Positions 1-8,051 of a stretch of DNA of 22,037 bases are shown here, piece after piece. The notes below the pieces were generated by a model. The model did not search any database, was not told where the DNA came from, and worked only from the letters and a program-made list of their open reading frames with translations. The translations under genes and the position numbers were made by a program. Numbering within the stretch: the stretch's first letter is position 1; each line of letters starts with the position of its first letter. The DNA is taken from positions 1 to 22,037 of the forward strand of contig JAEZDY010000025.1 in the NCBI GenBank assembly GCA_023417935.1, given 5' to 3'. The stretch is from Bacteroidota bacterium. GTDB lineage: Bacteria > Bacteroidota > Bacteroidia > Bacteroidales > Lentimicrobiaceae.

Positions 1-65
1 TTCCCGCCCGCATTCTCTCAATGAACTCCCCCGTTTCTGCTTTCTTACTGCGTGAATTGGGACTG

Positions 66-96
66 CAAAAGTACACACTTTTACTTCTCATCCAAA
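66..96 (-). promoter_or_regulatory. Strong Bacteroidota promoter reading out of the left edge
   Basis: On the minus strand, TTTG (96-93) lies 19 nt before TACTTTTG (73-66). This matches both elements of the Bacteroidota sigma-A promoter (TTTG, then TAnnTTTG) at the right spacing. Transcription would start near 58 and run left. The leader contains GTTCATTGA (26-18), which resembles the short box seen in Bacteroidota rRNA leaders. The gene served lies outside the window. Confidence 0.7.
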
Positions 97-333
97 TGTT
101 TTTTGAAAATTTTTGGTATTTTTTTTCTGGAACTCTCAATTAGGCTTAGATTAATTTTCTAGAACACTAAGTAAGAGCTTGGTGCAGCTGGAAATTACGT
201 GCCATTAATTCTGCATTCCATACCTGTTTACTTAGATAGGTTTCCTAAGTAAAGATGAATTGAATTAAAGAACTTAAATTGCTGATTTGCAACTGCTTAG
301 CATCTTCAAATACTGTGCCAAAACCTGTTATTC
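97..333. other. Intergenic region with a 9-bp hairpin
   Basis: I see no coding potential here. A perfect inverted repeat, TTTACTTAG (227-235) and CTAAGTAAA (245-253) with a 9-nt loop, lies in the 3' region of the leftward DUF4838 gene. No T-run follows it on either strand, so it is not a classical terminator. It may be a transcript-end hairpin. Confidence 0.4.
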
Positions 334-2613
334 CTAATATATTTCGACTTCATCTAAAAATAACCATGAATCAGCATCTATACCGCGCCACGAAGGCAAT
401 TTCCCAAGGTTATGAACTACTAATCTTAGGTATCTGGCTGAACCTGAAGGATTAAGGTTGGTTACTAAAGTGCTTGTATGAGCTTCTTGCTGTAAACCTG
501 CTTTGGGGTTTAAGGTTTCTCCAGCCTTGTTATAATCAATCCCATCAACTGATATAAATACTTCGACTGATTTAGGCCCCATTATCCAGCTTTGATTCTC
601 TTCCAAGTAGCCAACTATCACTTTTTCAATCAGTTGCTCTTTTCCCAGATCAATCACCAGTTCGCAATTTTTACCCCACCATCCCTGCCATAACATTTGG
701 TATGATGCAGTGCCTTTGACTCCATCAACCAGCGCTAGATCACTCTTTGCATGGTATTTAGGGTCAGGCAATTCTGCAAAGGTGATGGTCTTTCCTAAAG
801 CCTTGTGTTGCACTATTCCATTATTAAAGTAATCGGTCATCATTATCTTGTACTCTTCAGGTGAAAGTTTGATCTCATGGAATAGGATAGGACCATATAA
901 AGAAGCTATTGTGGTAAGATCATTAAGTATGTCCTGATTTGCGGTATTGAGTTTATGAGGAAATTGAGCACTAAACAGCCAATCATCGGTGAAGGGAACT
1001 GATTTGGCAACTTCAAGCCATGCATATCGCAGTGGTTGCATTGCCATGTTTATTCTGTGAGTGTATACCGAATCGCCATTAGCAGCTGTAAGTGCCTGAT
1101 TAAGAAGGCTAAAGTAACGTTTAAGATTATCAGGCGACAAGAATCCATTGTTGTGTGTGCCAGGTGGCTCATACAGTGTTAGTGGTTTACCCGACCGGTA
1201 AAGTTCTGACTCACTTAGAGTTAGATACTCAATTATATATGGAGCAGCACCTTTACCATAGTAGCCGGTAACAAAGTCATTGATCAAACTGTCAGTATCA
1301 ATTTGGGGATCCCAAAGTAGTTTAGAAAGAATATAGGTGCGTAACTCATTCATCTCCCCACTGCTACTGCCTCGTAATCCTTGCTCAAAAACCATCTTTA
1401 CATTGTTTTCTTTAAACATCAGTAAGTTATCAGCAAGTACATGCAGATTTGGAAATGGTACCAGCAAATGTGAGAAATTGATCACATAATCCCATATCAC
1501 TATATTATCAGTCAACACTGACCAACCTTTCAAATCATTGTAAAAACTTCCTGAACTAGTATCCGATGCAATCGGTTTGCTTCTGTCACATTCAATAGTG
1601 CAAAGCATGATATTAACATTAGGCAGTGGTTTGGTTACTTTCGGTGCTTTCCGGGTATATTGATATGCTAAAGTTGAAATAACACGGTCAGGAAACCGGC
1701 GGGCTATCTCATTTGTAAATCTTATCACACTTCCTGAAGGTGATCCTTCTATCGAATCGATTGTCCGGCATAGGTGGCATTCACAATAATTGAAGTTATC
1801 CATCTGACTAACTGACCAATACTTGGCCTTAGGATTGGAACTTATTTCGTTTTTCAGATTTTGGCTAACTATTTCCAGCACATCCGGATTGCTTAAACAA
1901 GCCTGGTCAGTCATTCTAACATCATTTCTTAAGGCATAATATTCAGGATGTTCGTTGAACCACTTCTCAGGCGGGAGCAATTTATGCATTGTGTGAACCC
2001 AAAGTCCCCAATCATCTGATACCGGCCATGAAAGTTTATTCGTGTCCTTTGGAGTTGATGAAAGTTTATGGAAATCAATATATTCTTTAAAGCCCGCCTC
2101 ATAATAATATGGTGTTCTGAAGGTAAATGCTGGTGCACTGAAATATTCTATGCTATCTATTATAAATGTGTGTTGTTTAGGTATTATAATAGCATCGTGG
2201 GCATAAACCCTAACACCTGCATACTTTTCCATGAAACTATGTACTCCATTTTCCAATCCTGTTATTGTGGTGGCAGCTATGGTCAATAATCCCCATCGCT
2301 CCCCGCAATAAAAAGCGTCCTTTAGTATCTCTTTATCTGTAATACTACTTAAGTAAGGAAAATGTGATAAATTTTCAGGTGTGACCAAATTAAATGTTAT
2401 CTGATAACCCCCCTTCCTGCCTTTAATTTCCAACTCAGTGCCAGTTATTTCCTTGATATATCGGTTGAATAAGTTGGCAATTCTTAATAATGAATCATTA
2501 TCTGGTGGTGCAATCACAGCAGCAGGTTTTCCATCCCTTACCAAAACAAAATCACTGGCAAAACTCCAGCTCAACGAAAAAGACAAAAGCAAAAGAAGGA
2601 TTATTCTCATCAT
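334..2613 (-). CDS. Secreted DUF4838 protein with C-terminal discoidin-like module
   Basis: This 759-aa protein has a signal peptide (about residues 1-19, poly-Leu core, SFAS before the likely cleavage site). Residues about 25-150 resemble the alpha/beta domain that precedes the catalytic barrel in GH20/GH67-type enzymes. A DUF4838 region follows, with the typical cluster SVSQMDNFNYCECHLC at 267-282 (Cys277, Cys279, Cys282). Residues about 610-759 look like an F5/8 type C (discoidin/CBM32-like) sugar-binding domain ending FLDEVEIY. DUF4838 proteins occur beside glycoside hydrolases, but I know of no settled activity for this one. It lies 80 bp downstream of a GH29 fucosidase on the same strand, so co-transcription and a role in fucosylated glycan breakdown are inferred. 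There are two consecutive ATG codons at the start; the first is used here. Confidence 0.85.
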   Translation of the reverse strand: MMRIILLLLLSFSLSWSFASDFVLVRDGKPAAVIAPPDNDSLLRIANLFNRYIKEITGTELEIKGRKGGYQITFNLVTPENLSHFPYLSSITDKEILKDAFYCGERWGLLTIAATTITGLENGVHSFMEKYAGVRVYAHDAIIIPKQHTFIIDSIEYFSAPAFTFRTPYYYEAGFKEYIDFHKLSSTPKDTNKLSWPVSDDWGLWVHTMHKLLPPEKWFNEHPEYYALRNDVRMTDQACLSNPDVLEIVSQNLKNEISSNPKAKYWSVSQMDNFNYCECHLCRTIDSIEGSPSGSVIRFTNEIARRFPDRVISTLAYQYTRKAPKVTKPLPNVNIMLCTIECDRSKPIASDTSSGSFYNDLKGWSVLTDNIVIWDYVINFSHLLVPFPNLHVLADNLLMFKENNVKMVFEQGLRGSSSGEMNELRTYILSKLLWDPQIDTDSLINDFVTGYYGKGAAPYIIEYLTLSESELYRSGKPLTLYEPPGTHNNGFLSPDNLKRYFSLLNQALTAANGDSVYTHRINMAMQPLRYAWLEVAKSVPFTDDWLFSAQFPHKLNTANQDILNDLTTIASLYGPILFHEIKLSPEEYKIMMTDYFNNGIVQHKALGKTITFAELPDPKYHAKSDLALVDGVKGTASYQMLWQGWWGKNCELVIDLGKEQLIEKVIVGYLEENQSWIMGPKSVEVFISVDGIDYNKAGETLNPKAGLQQEAHTSTLVTNLNPSGSARYLRLVVHNLGKLPSWRGIDADSWLFLDEVEIY

Positions 2614-2657
2614 CAGATTATTGATTATTAAAGTTCAGATTATCAATTATTAAAGTT
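2614..2657. repeat. 22-bp tandem duplication abutting a start codon
   Basis: Two adjacent 22-bp copies (2614-2635 and 2636-2657) differ at two neighbouring positions (TG versus CA). The array ends directly at the start codon of the leftward DUF4838 gene, so it forms the translation initiation region in the gap after the fucosidase gene. Confidence 0.75.
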
Positions 2658-2693
2658 CAGCCGAGTATCATTCTCAATTCCGGATATCACAGC

Positions 2694-4001
2694 TTAATTG
2701 AACCCTCCCTTTCCTCTGTACAATTTTACCGGGCCTTCAAGCTCAAGCTTAACTACTGTTAAATACTCATCCTGGGCATTGGCAGGCACATCCATAAATA
2801 TAAGACCGGGTACCGGACTCCATGATATTTTCCCTACTACTTTTACCGGTAGTTCAGTATTTGTCCCAACAACGGTAGCCTTCTTAATCTTATTGGTTAA
2901 TCCCTTGATCAGAATGTCACTCCTGTCATCTGTGAAGAGATATAATACCGTTGAATCAGCAGATATCGAGGTAGGTCCATGAAAATGTCCTTCAGGAATC
3001 CCTGCTTTAGTATTGAAGATTGCATTCTCATGCTTGGATGTCCATTTTCCTAATTCTTTTAAAATGTGCACCTGTTCGGGAGGTATTGTTCCATCTTCCT
3101 TAGGCCCAATATCGAGCAAAAGGTTTCCGCCTTTCCCAGTGATCTCAGATAATATTGTTATTAGCTCTTCAGGAGTCTTATATACAGTATCCTTTTGCTG
3201 ATATCCCCAGCTGGTATTCATAGTAAGGCATAGTTCCCACGGTTTTTGCGGGATATCGATAGGGATATTTTGTTCAGGAGTATCATAATCGCCATATCCT
3301 GCTAATCTGCCATTAATTATAGATAAAGGGTTGTGTGCCAGAATCATTTGCCTGATTTCCGGTGCATTCCATTCCTCCGCTGAATGCTCCCAATCTCCAT
3401 CAAACCACCAAAGATCAGGGTTAATCAGATGAAGTAACTCACTAATTTGTCCTTTATTAAATTTACTGAAAGCCTCCCATTTTTCAGGATGTTCCTTTAA
3501 ATCGTATTTAGTCTTGTCACGTAGAAAGCCTGGATAATCGCGTGAAGTCCAGTCAATCAAAGAGAAATACACACCGGTTTTAATACCTTCATTCCTAAGT
3601 TCAGCAATGAAAGGTGAGAGCACATCACGTTTTGCTGGTGAACTTGAAGGGATGCTCAGATTATTCTGCTTAGTATCCCAAAGCGATACTCCATCATGAT
3701 GCTTAGAGGTGATGACCGCATACCGGGCTCCACTTTCTTTGATCAGTTGCGCCCACATTGCCGGATCATAATTTGAAGCAGTAAAACGATCAATCTGTTT
3801 CATATAATCCTGATGTGAAATCCTGCCATTATGGAAGGACCATGATTCCGAAACTCCATCAACAGCATAAATTCCCCAATGAATAAATATGCCTAACCTC
3901 GCACCCTCAAACCACTCCATTTTGTTGTTAGGATCAGGCTGAGCATTTACCAGGTTACAAGCATACAGGAATATACAAAGAAAGGATGTAATTTTTCGCA
4001 T
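2694..4001 (-). CDS. GH29 alpha-L-fucosidase, exported
   Basis: This 435-aa enzyme should hydrolyse terminal alpha-L-fucose from glycans with retention of configuration. The signal peptide covers about residues 1-20 (VNA before Gln21). The GH29 barrel is clear: GIFIHWGIYAVDG at 37-49, SKHHDG at 99-104, and LWWFDGDW at 197-204, where Asp201 is the expected nucleophile. GNLLLDIGP and the C-terminal beta-sandwich segment follow. A Cys at 15 (LYAC) is a poor lipobox, so signal peptidase I export to the periplasm or beyond is favoured. It is the first gene of a probable two-gene unit with the DUF4838 gene. The acid/base residue varies in GH29 and I did not assign it. No clear TAnnTTTG promoter was found upstream. 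Confidence 0.93.
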   Translation of the reverse strand: MRKITSFLCIFLYACNLVNAQPDPNNKMEWFEGARLGIFIHWGIYAVDGVSESWSFHNGRISHQDYMKQIDRFTASNYDPAMWAQLIKESGARYAVITSKHHDGVSLWDTKQNNLSIPSSSPAKRDVLSPFIAELRNEGIKTGVYFSLIDWTSRDYPGFLRDKTKYDLKEHPEKWEAFSKFNKGQISELLHLINPDLWWFDGDWEHSAEEWNAPEIRQMILAHNPLSIINGRLAGYGDYDTPEQNIPIDIPQKPWELCLTMNTSWGYQQKDTVYKTPEELITILSEITGKGGNLLLDIGPKEDGTIPPEQVHILKELGKWTSKHENAIFNTKAGIPEGHFHGPTSISADSTVLYLFTDDRSDILIKGLTNKIKKATVVGTNTELPVKVVGKISWSPVPGLIFMDVPANAQDEYLTVVKLELEGPVKLYRGKGGFN

Positions 4002-4055
4002 AGTTAAGGCCTTACATTTCTAATATATTTCCCCGTCCAGTATTGACTATTATTT

Positions 4056-4224
4056 CAATATGCTGACAAATTTATTCACATATTCCAATTAGCTGAAATT
4101 CAAATGTGCTGCCATAATTATTCACAACAATTCAAATGTGCTGACAAATTCATTCACAAATACCAATTAGCTGGAATTCCAATGTGCTGACAAATTTATC
4201 CACAAATTCCAATTATCACAATTC
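4056..4224. repeat. Imperfect ~45-bp tandem repeat carrying DnaA-box-like 9-mers
   Basis: There are four copies: 4056-4100 (45 nt), 4101-4132 (32 nt, internally deleted), 4133-4178 (46 nt) and 4179-4224 (46 nt). Each contains ATGTGCTGACAAATT or a close variant, followed by a 9-mer in the same orientation: TTATTCACA at 4072-4080, TTATTCACA at 4118-4126, TCATTCACA at 4150-4158 and TTATCCACA at 4196-4204. Three match the DnaA-box consensus TTATNCACA exactly and one has a single mismatch. The array occupies the divergent gap between the fucosidase and yebC, and AT-rich DNA follows it at 4205-4250. A role in DnaA binding is inferred; a neutral repeat family is the alternative. Confidence 0.7.
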
Positions 4225-4273
4225 AAAGTTTATTATTTTCTTAAATTCGCAGCCTGTAATCAAAACTGTTAAG

Positions 4274-4984
4274 ATGGGAAGAGCATTTGAATTCCGGAAA
4301 GCACGGAAAATGAAGCGTTGGGGAAATATGTCGAAGGTATTCACCCGATTAGGTAAGGATATTGAGATAGCCGTTAAGGCCGGTGGACCTGATCCAACCT
4401 TGAATCCTAAGCTCAGATTGCTTGTGCAGAATGCCCGCAGTGAGAATATGCCTAAGGAGAATGTTGAACGTGCAATAAAGAGAGCTGTTTCAAAGGACTC
4501 CACTGATTATAAGGAAGTTGTATATGAAGGCTACGGTCCACATGGTATAGCAGTTGTGGTGGAAACAGCTACTGATAATCCTACACGCACTGTTGCCAAC
4601 GTAAGAAGTTATTTCAACCACAATGGTGGTAGCCTGGGCACAATGGGCATGCTTGATTTCTTGTTTGAACGGAAGTGTTCATTCAAGGTTGCCCTTAAAG
4701 AAGGTGTGGAAATAGAGGAACTTGAACTCGAACTTATTGATTTCGGTGTTGAAGAGATCTTTGTGGATGAAGGTGAAATTATGATCTATGCTGATTTCAC
4801 TGCCTTTGGTCCTGTTCAAAAGTACCTTGAAGAAAATAACTTTGACATCAAAGGTTTTGCCTTCGAACGTATTCCTAATGATACTAAGGTTTTAACGCCT
4901 GAACAGCAGGCTGATTTAGAAAAACTACTTGATAAAATGGATGGTGACGACGATGTTACCAATGTTTTTCATAATATGCGGTAG
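4274..4984 (+). CDS. yebC: YebC/PmpR (TACO1) family protein
   Basis: This 236-aa protein belongs to the conserved YebC/TACO1 family. Members were described as DNA-binding regulators and more recently as factors that help ribosomes through difficult sequences. The start chosen at 4274 gives the family-typical N terminus MGRAFEFRKARKMKRWGNMS. An in-frame ATG at 4184 would add 30 residues encoded by the upstream tandem repeat and is rejected. Diagnostic segments include PKENVERAIKRA, YEGYGPHGIAVVVE and TDNPTRTVANVRSYFNHNGG. TAAATTCG at 4242-4249 is an acceptable -7 element about 25 nt before this start. The gene converges on the amylase gene with a 16-bp gap. Confidence 0.95.
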   Translation: MGRAFEFRKARKMKRWGNMSKVFTRLGKDIEIAVKAGGPDPTLNPKLRLLVQNARSENMPKENVERAIKRAVSKDSTDYKEVVYEGYGPHGIAVVVETATDNPTRTVANVRSYFNHNGGSLGTMGMLDFLFERKCSFKVALKEGVEIEELELELIDFGVEEIFVDEGEIMIYADFTAFGPVQKYLEENNFDIKGFAFERIPNDTKVLTPEQQADLEKLLDKMDGDDDVTNVFHNMR

Positions 4985-5000
4985 AGACAGGCATTATTAT

Positions 5001-7817
5001 CTATTTCGAAACCACTAATCTGGCCGTTTCAACCCTGTTGGATGTAACCAATTTCACATAGTATAACCCTGCAGGGGCATTTCCCAGGTTTGTTGTAATG
5101 GGTTGTTTACCTGCTGCCAGGTTGCCGTTGTATAGTGTCCTCACCATGTTACCTGCTGAATTGTATAGCATAAGTGAAATCTCTCCTGATGCCGGCAGAT
5201 TGAGTGGCACGGTTATAATACCGCTTGCAGGGCTGGGGTAAATGTTGCCCATAATCACATTCCTATATTTTTCACTATCACCTATTCCTAAATCCGTCTC
5301 AGGCACTGTAAGCCGTTTTGTAGTATATAATCTGAATTCGCCAGCCTTGAGTTCAATTTTATCGGTTAAGGAAGTCACATCCAGGGAATCACCGGTGAAA
5401 TAGTTGTACCATTTGCCGGTTACATTGAAAGTAGGAGTTATTTCCCTGGTATGGACATCGAAATTGCCTATTACTGCTACTGACATGTCAGAACCTCTCA
5501 AATTAATAGTTTTAAGCAACCCCGAAGTGCTCATTGAAAAGTCATTAGTCCTGAATACATCGTATTCCAGTTTCAGCTTAATAAGCGCTGCAGTCATATT
5601 ATACAGGTGCTGACGGCGCCAATCGTTCATGTAATCCCATCTTATGGGCTTTTCGCCAACCCTGCCATTAAAATCAATAGAATAATCATAGCCTACCTCG
5701 CCAAACTGCCATAGCATCTTAGGACCAGGTATTGTATAAAAGAATGCTGAAGCAGCAATAACTCTGTTAATAGCGGTGTCGGCATTCTTTATGTTATACC
5801 AGGGATTATCCATATTGCCCCATGAGTTTATGGAAAACATAAGGCGCTCTTCATCATGACTTTCCATGTATCCAACCACATGCGGATCATCCCATCCCCT
5901 TGTTTTGTATGAAATCCATGAAAGGTCACTTCCATCAGCCCATCCCATGGCAATTTGCCTGTAAGCATGATTAAGATTGCCCCATAACATCATACCATAA
6001 TTGGCAAGTTCCTTCTCTTCAAGATTTTCAGCGAAATGTTCAAGAATAACATACACTCCATTATCAACAGCCCATATCTGGTTGGCAATGTTTTTCCATA
6101 TCGTAACTCTCGACGCATCATAAAGCCCCCAGGCATTTGTGTTGTTTAAGGTGTTCTTTTGTGTGAATCCTTTTGATAGGTCAAACCTGTAACCATCAAC
6201 ATTATATTCTTCTATCCAGTATTCCATAACCCTCTTAACCAGTGCTTTAGTGGCAGGACTTTCATGATTGAAATCATATCCCACATTAAAGTCATGTTTT
6301 GCAACCGGATTAAGCCACGGGTTATCAGCAGCAGGCCTGTTGTTTGCGGCATCCCAGTAAAGTCGCGCAAACGGGGATGAGCCAAACACATGATTCAATA
6401 CTATATCCATGATTACAGCAAAACCTTGCTGGTGGCACACATCAATGAATTCTTTCAAATCATTTTTGGTTCCGTAATATTTATCGGGCGCAAAGTGGAA
6501 TGCCGTGTTGTAACCCCAGCTTGAGTTACCCTCAAACTCATACACTGGCATCAACTCAATAGCATTAACACCAAGGCGTTTCAGGTAGGTAAGTGTATCT
6601 ATAAGTGTCTGGTAATCATGTGTTGCCACAAAATCACGCAAGAGCAACTCATATATTACCAGATCAGTTTTGGCTGGCCTTTCAAAATTTGTAACAGTCC
6701 ATTGGAATGGAGCTTGTGCTGTTTGCAATACTGACGCTAATTGCGATGTTTTATCATACGGGTATGGGATAAGATCAGGATAAGTTGCAGAGCTAATGTA
6801 TTTATCATTCCATGGATCGAGAATTTTATCAGCGTAGGGATCGGCTATTAGTATGTCGTTGTTTACCTTATACTGGTACACATATTCTTTTTGTGGTGTC
6901 AGGCCACTGATCTGTTTCCAGAACCTTTGTCCATCCGGGGTCTTATACATAAACCCTTCATCAGAAAACTCCCAGTTAGTGAAATCACCCAACACGAATA
7001 CGTTGTCCTTGCCGGGAGCGTAGAGTGAAAGAACAACAGTACTGTCATCTATGTAGTTAATACCATCCTCAGTCCCTTGAGGCCTTTCCATCACAGCAGT
7101 GCTTGTAAGTACATAGTAATAAGCTGAATCGCTGGCTGTTTCATTACCTTCAAAGGTGCTTACTTTAATATAATGCTTTCCCGAAAGGGCAGTAGTATGT
7201 GTGTAACTGATGATAGTATTTGTTGAAGCACTTACCCTCGAATTATTTATATACAACACAATTGAATCTGCATTATTAGCAATGGCCTCCAAAACAAGCT
7301 CTTCCCCAGGCTGTACCAGATTAGCGTAATCAGCAGGTTGTGTGAATTTTACAAACAATCCTGCAGGATAAACATCTGCAAATATATCTCCACCAGTCTC
7401 TGTTTTACCTTCCAGGTAACTGTTACCCACCTGTACGCCGCTTCTGAAGACAAAAGCAAGCTGAAGGATCTGCTCCGATGCAGGTACACCATAATACTCT
7501 CTTATGGTTTGTGTTCCTGTTGTGAACCTATACAAATCAGTACCTATCCGTTCAAGCTTTGTTGCCGGAGTGTTAACGCCCCAGTTGGTTTTAACATATT
7601 TCCAGTCCGACGAACTGGTGCTCAAATTAGTAATTACCCCCGTATGAGCATATACATCACCTGTGTAGCCAGCTAGTCCACCATTGCCTTCCTGCGCATT
7701 GAATACAACTTGCACAGGTTGATTGTCGGCCGGAAATACCGGTGTTGTGGATATTAATTGGGCTATAGCCGATTGAATACTTATGGCCAATAATAGAAAT
7801 AATATCTTGGTTTTCAT
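5001..7817 (-). CDS. Multidomain GH13 alpha-amylase-family enzyme with T9SS sorting domain
   Basis: This 938-aa secreted enzyme should act on alpha-1,4-glucans such as starch or glycogen. A signal peptide covers residues 1-19. Residues about 20-155 form an unassigned beta-rich module, about 156-236 an Ig-like module, and about 250-345 an E-set/CBM48-like domain (FVLGDFTNW). The GH13 barrel spans about 385-770, with DIVLNH at 471-476, GYRFD with nucleophile Asp546, ILEHF with acid/base Glu593, and ESHDE with Asp655. A C-terminal beta domain follows. Residues about 855-938 are a type A T9SS sorting domain (YPSPASG, then GLYYVKLVT), which implies export by the type 9 system and surface attachment or release. 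A histidine kinase gene lies 234 bp upstream on the same strand. The exact specificity (alpha-amylase, neopullulanase or other) cannot be read from the sequence. Confidence 0.93.
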   Translation of the reverse strand: MKTKILFLLLAISIQSAIAQLISTTPVFPADNQPVQVVFNAQEGNGGLAGYTGDVYAHTGVITNLSTSSSDWKYVKTNWGVNTPATKLERIGTDLYRFTTGTQTIREYYGVPASEQILQLAFVFRSGVQVGNSYLEGKTETGGDIFADVYPAGLFVKFTQPADYANLVQPGEELVLEAIANNADSIVLYINNSRVSASTNTIISYTHTTALSGKHYIKVSTFEGNETASDSAYYYVLTSTAVMERPQGTEDGINYIDDSTVVLSLYAPGKDNVFVLGDFTNWEFSDEGFMYKTPDGQRFWKQISGLTPQKEYVYQYKVNNDILIADPYADKILDPWNDKYISSATYPDLIPYPYDKTSQLASVLQTAQAPFQWTVTNFERPAKTDLVIYELLLRDFVATHDYQTLIDTLTYLKRLGVNAIELMPVYEFEGNSSWGYNTAFHFAPDKYYGTKNDLKEFIDVCHQQGFAVIMDIVLNHVFGSSPFARLYWDAANNRPAADNPWLNPVAKHDFNVGYDFNHESPATKALVKRVMEYWIEEYNVDGYRFDLSKGFTQKNTLNNTNAWGLYDASRVTIWKNIANQIWAVDNGVYVILEHFAENLEEKELANYGMMLWGNLNHAYRQIAMGWADGSDLSWISYKTRGWDDPHVVGYMESHDEERLMFSINSWGNMDNPWYNIKNADTAINRVIAASAFFYTIPGPKMLWQFGEVGYDYSIDFNGRVGEKPIRWDYMNDWRRQHLYNMTAALIKLKLEYDVFRTNDFSMSTSGLLKTINLRGSDMSVAVIGNFDVHTREITPTFNVTGKWYNYFTGDSLDVTSLTDKIELKAGEFRLYTTKRLTVPETDLGIGDSEKYRNVIMGNIYPSPASGIITVPLNLPASGEISLMLYNSAGNMVRTLYNGNLAAGKQPITTNLGNAPAGLYYVKLVTSNRVETARLVVSK

Positions 7818-8051
7818 GGGATGTGTATGTGTTTATGCGGATTAAAATCTGATCATTTCTATATTTTCTGATGCGAATACTGACAGATTGTTAAGATTAA
7901 TATTTAATCATTTAATCTGACATGCTGAGTCCTATTTGATTTGATAATATTTTAAAACCCAGCATTTTAATAGCATTTATGTGAGATTAATTATCAACCG
8001 TAGTGCCACTTTGTCAATGATAAAATATATTTATGCTATCATGATTAAGAT

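Noticed and set aside
4184..4273. N-terminal extension of YebC by 30 residues from an upstream ATG
   Set aside because: The extension is encoded by the intergenic tandem repeat, and the family N terminus MGRAFEF starts at 4274.
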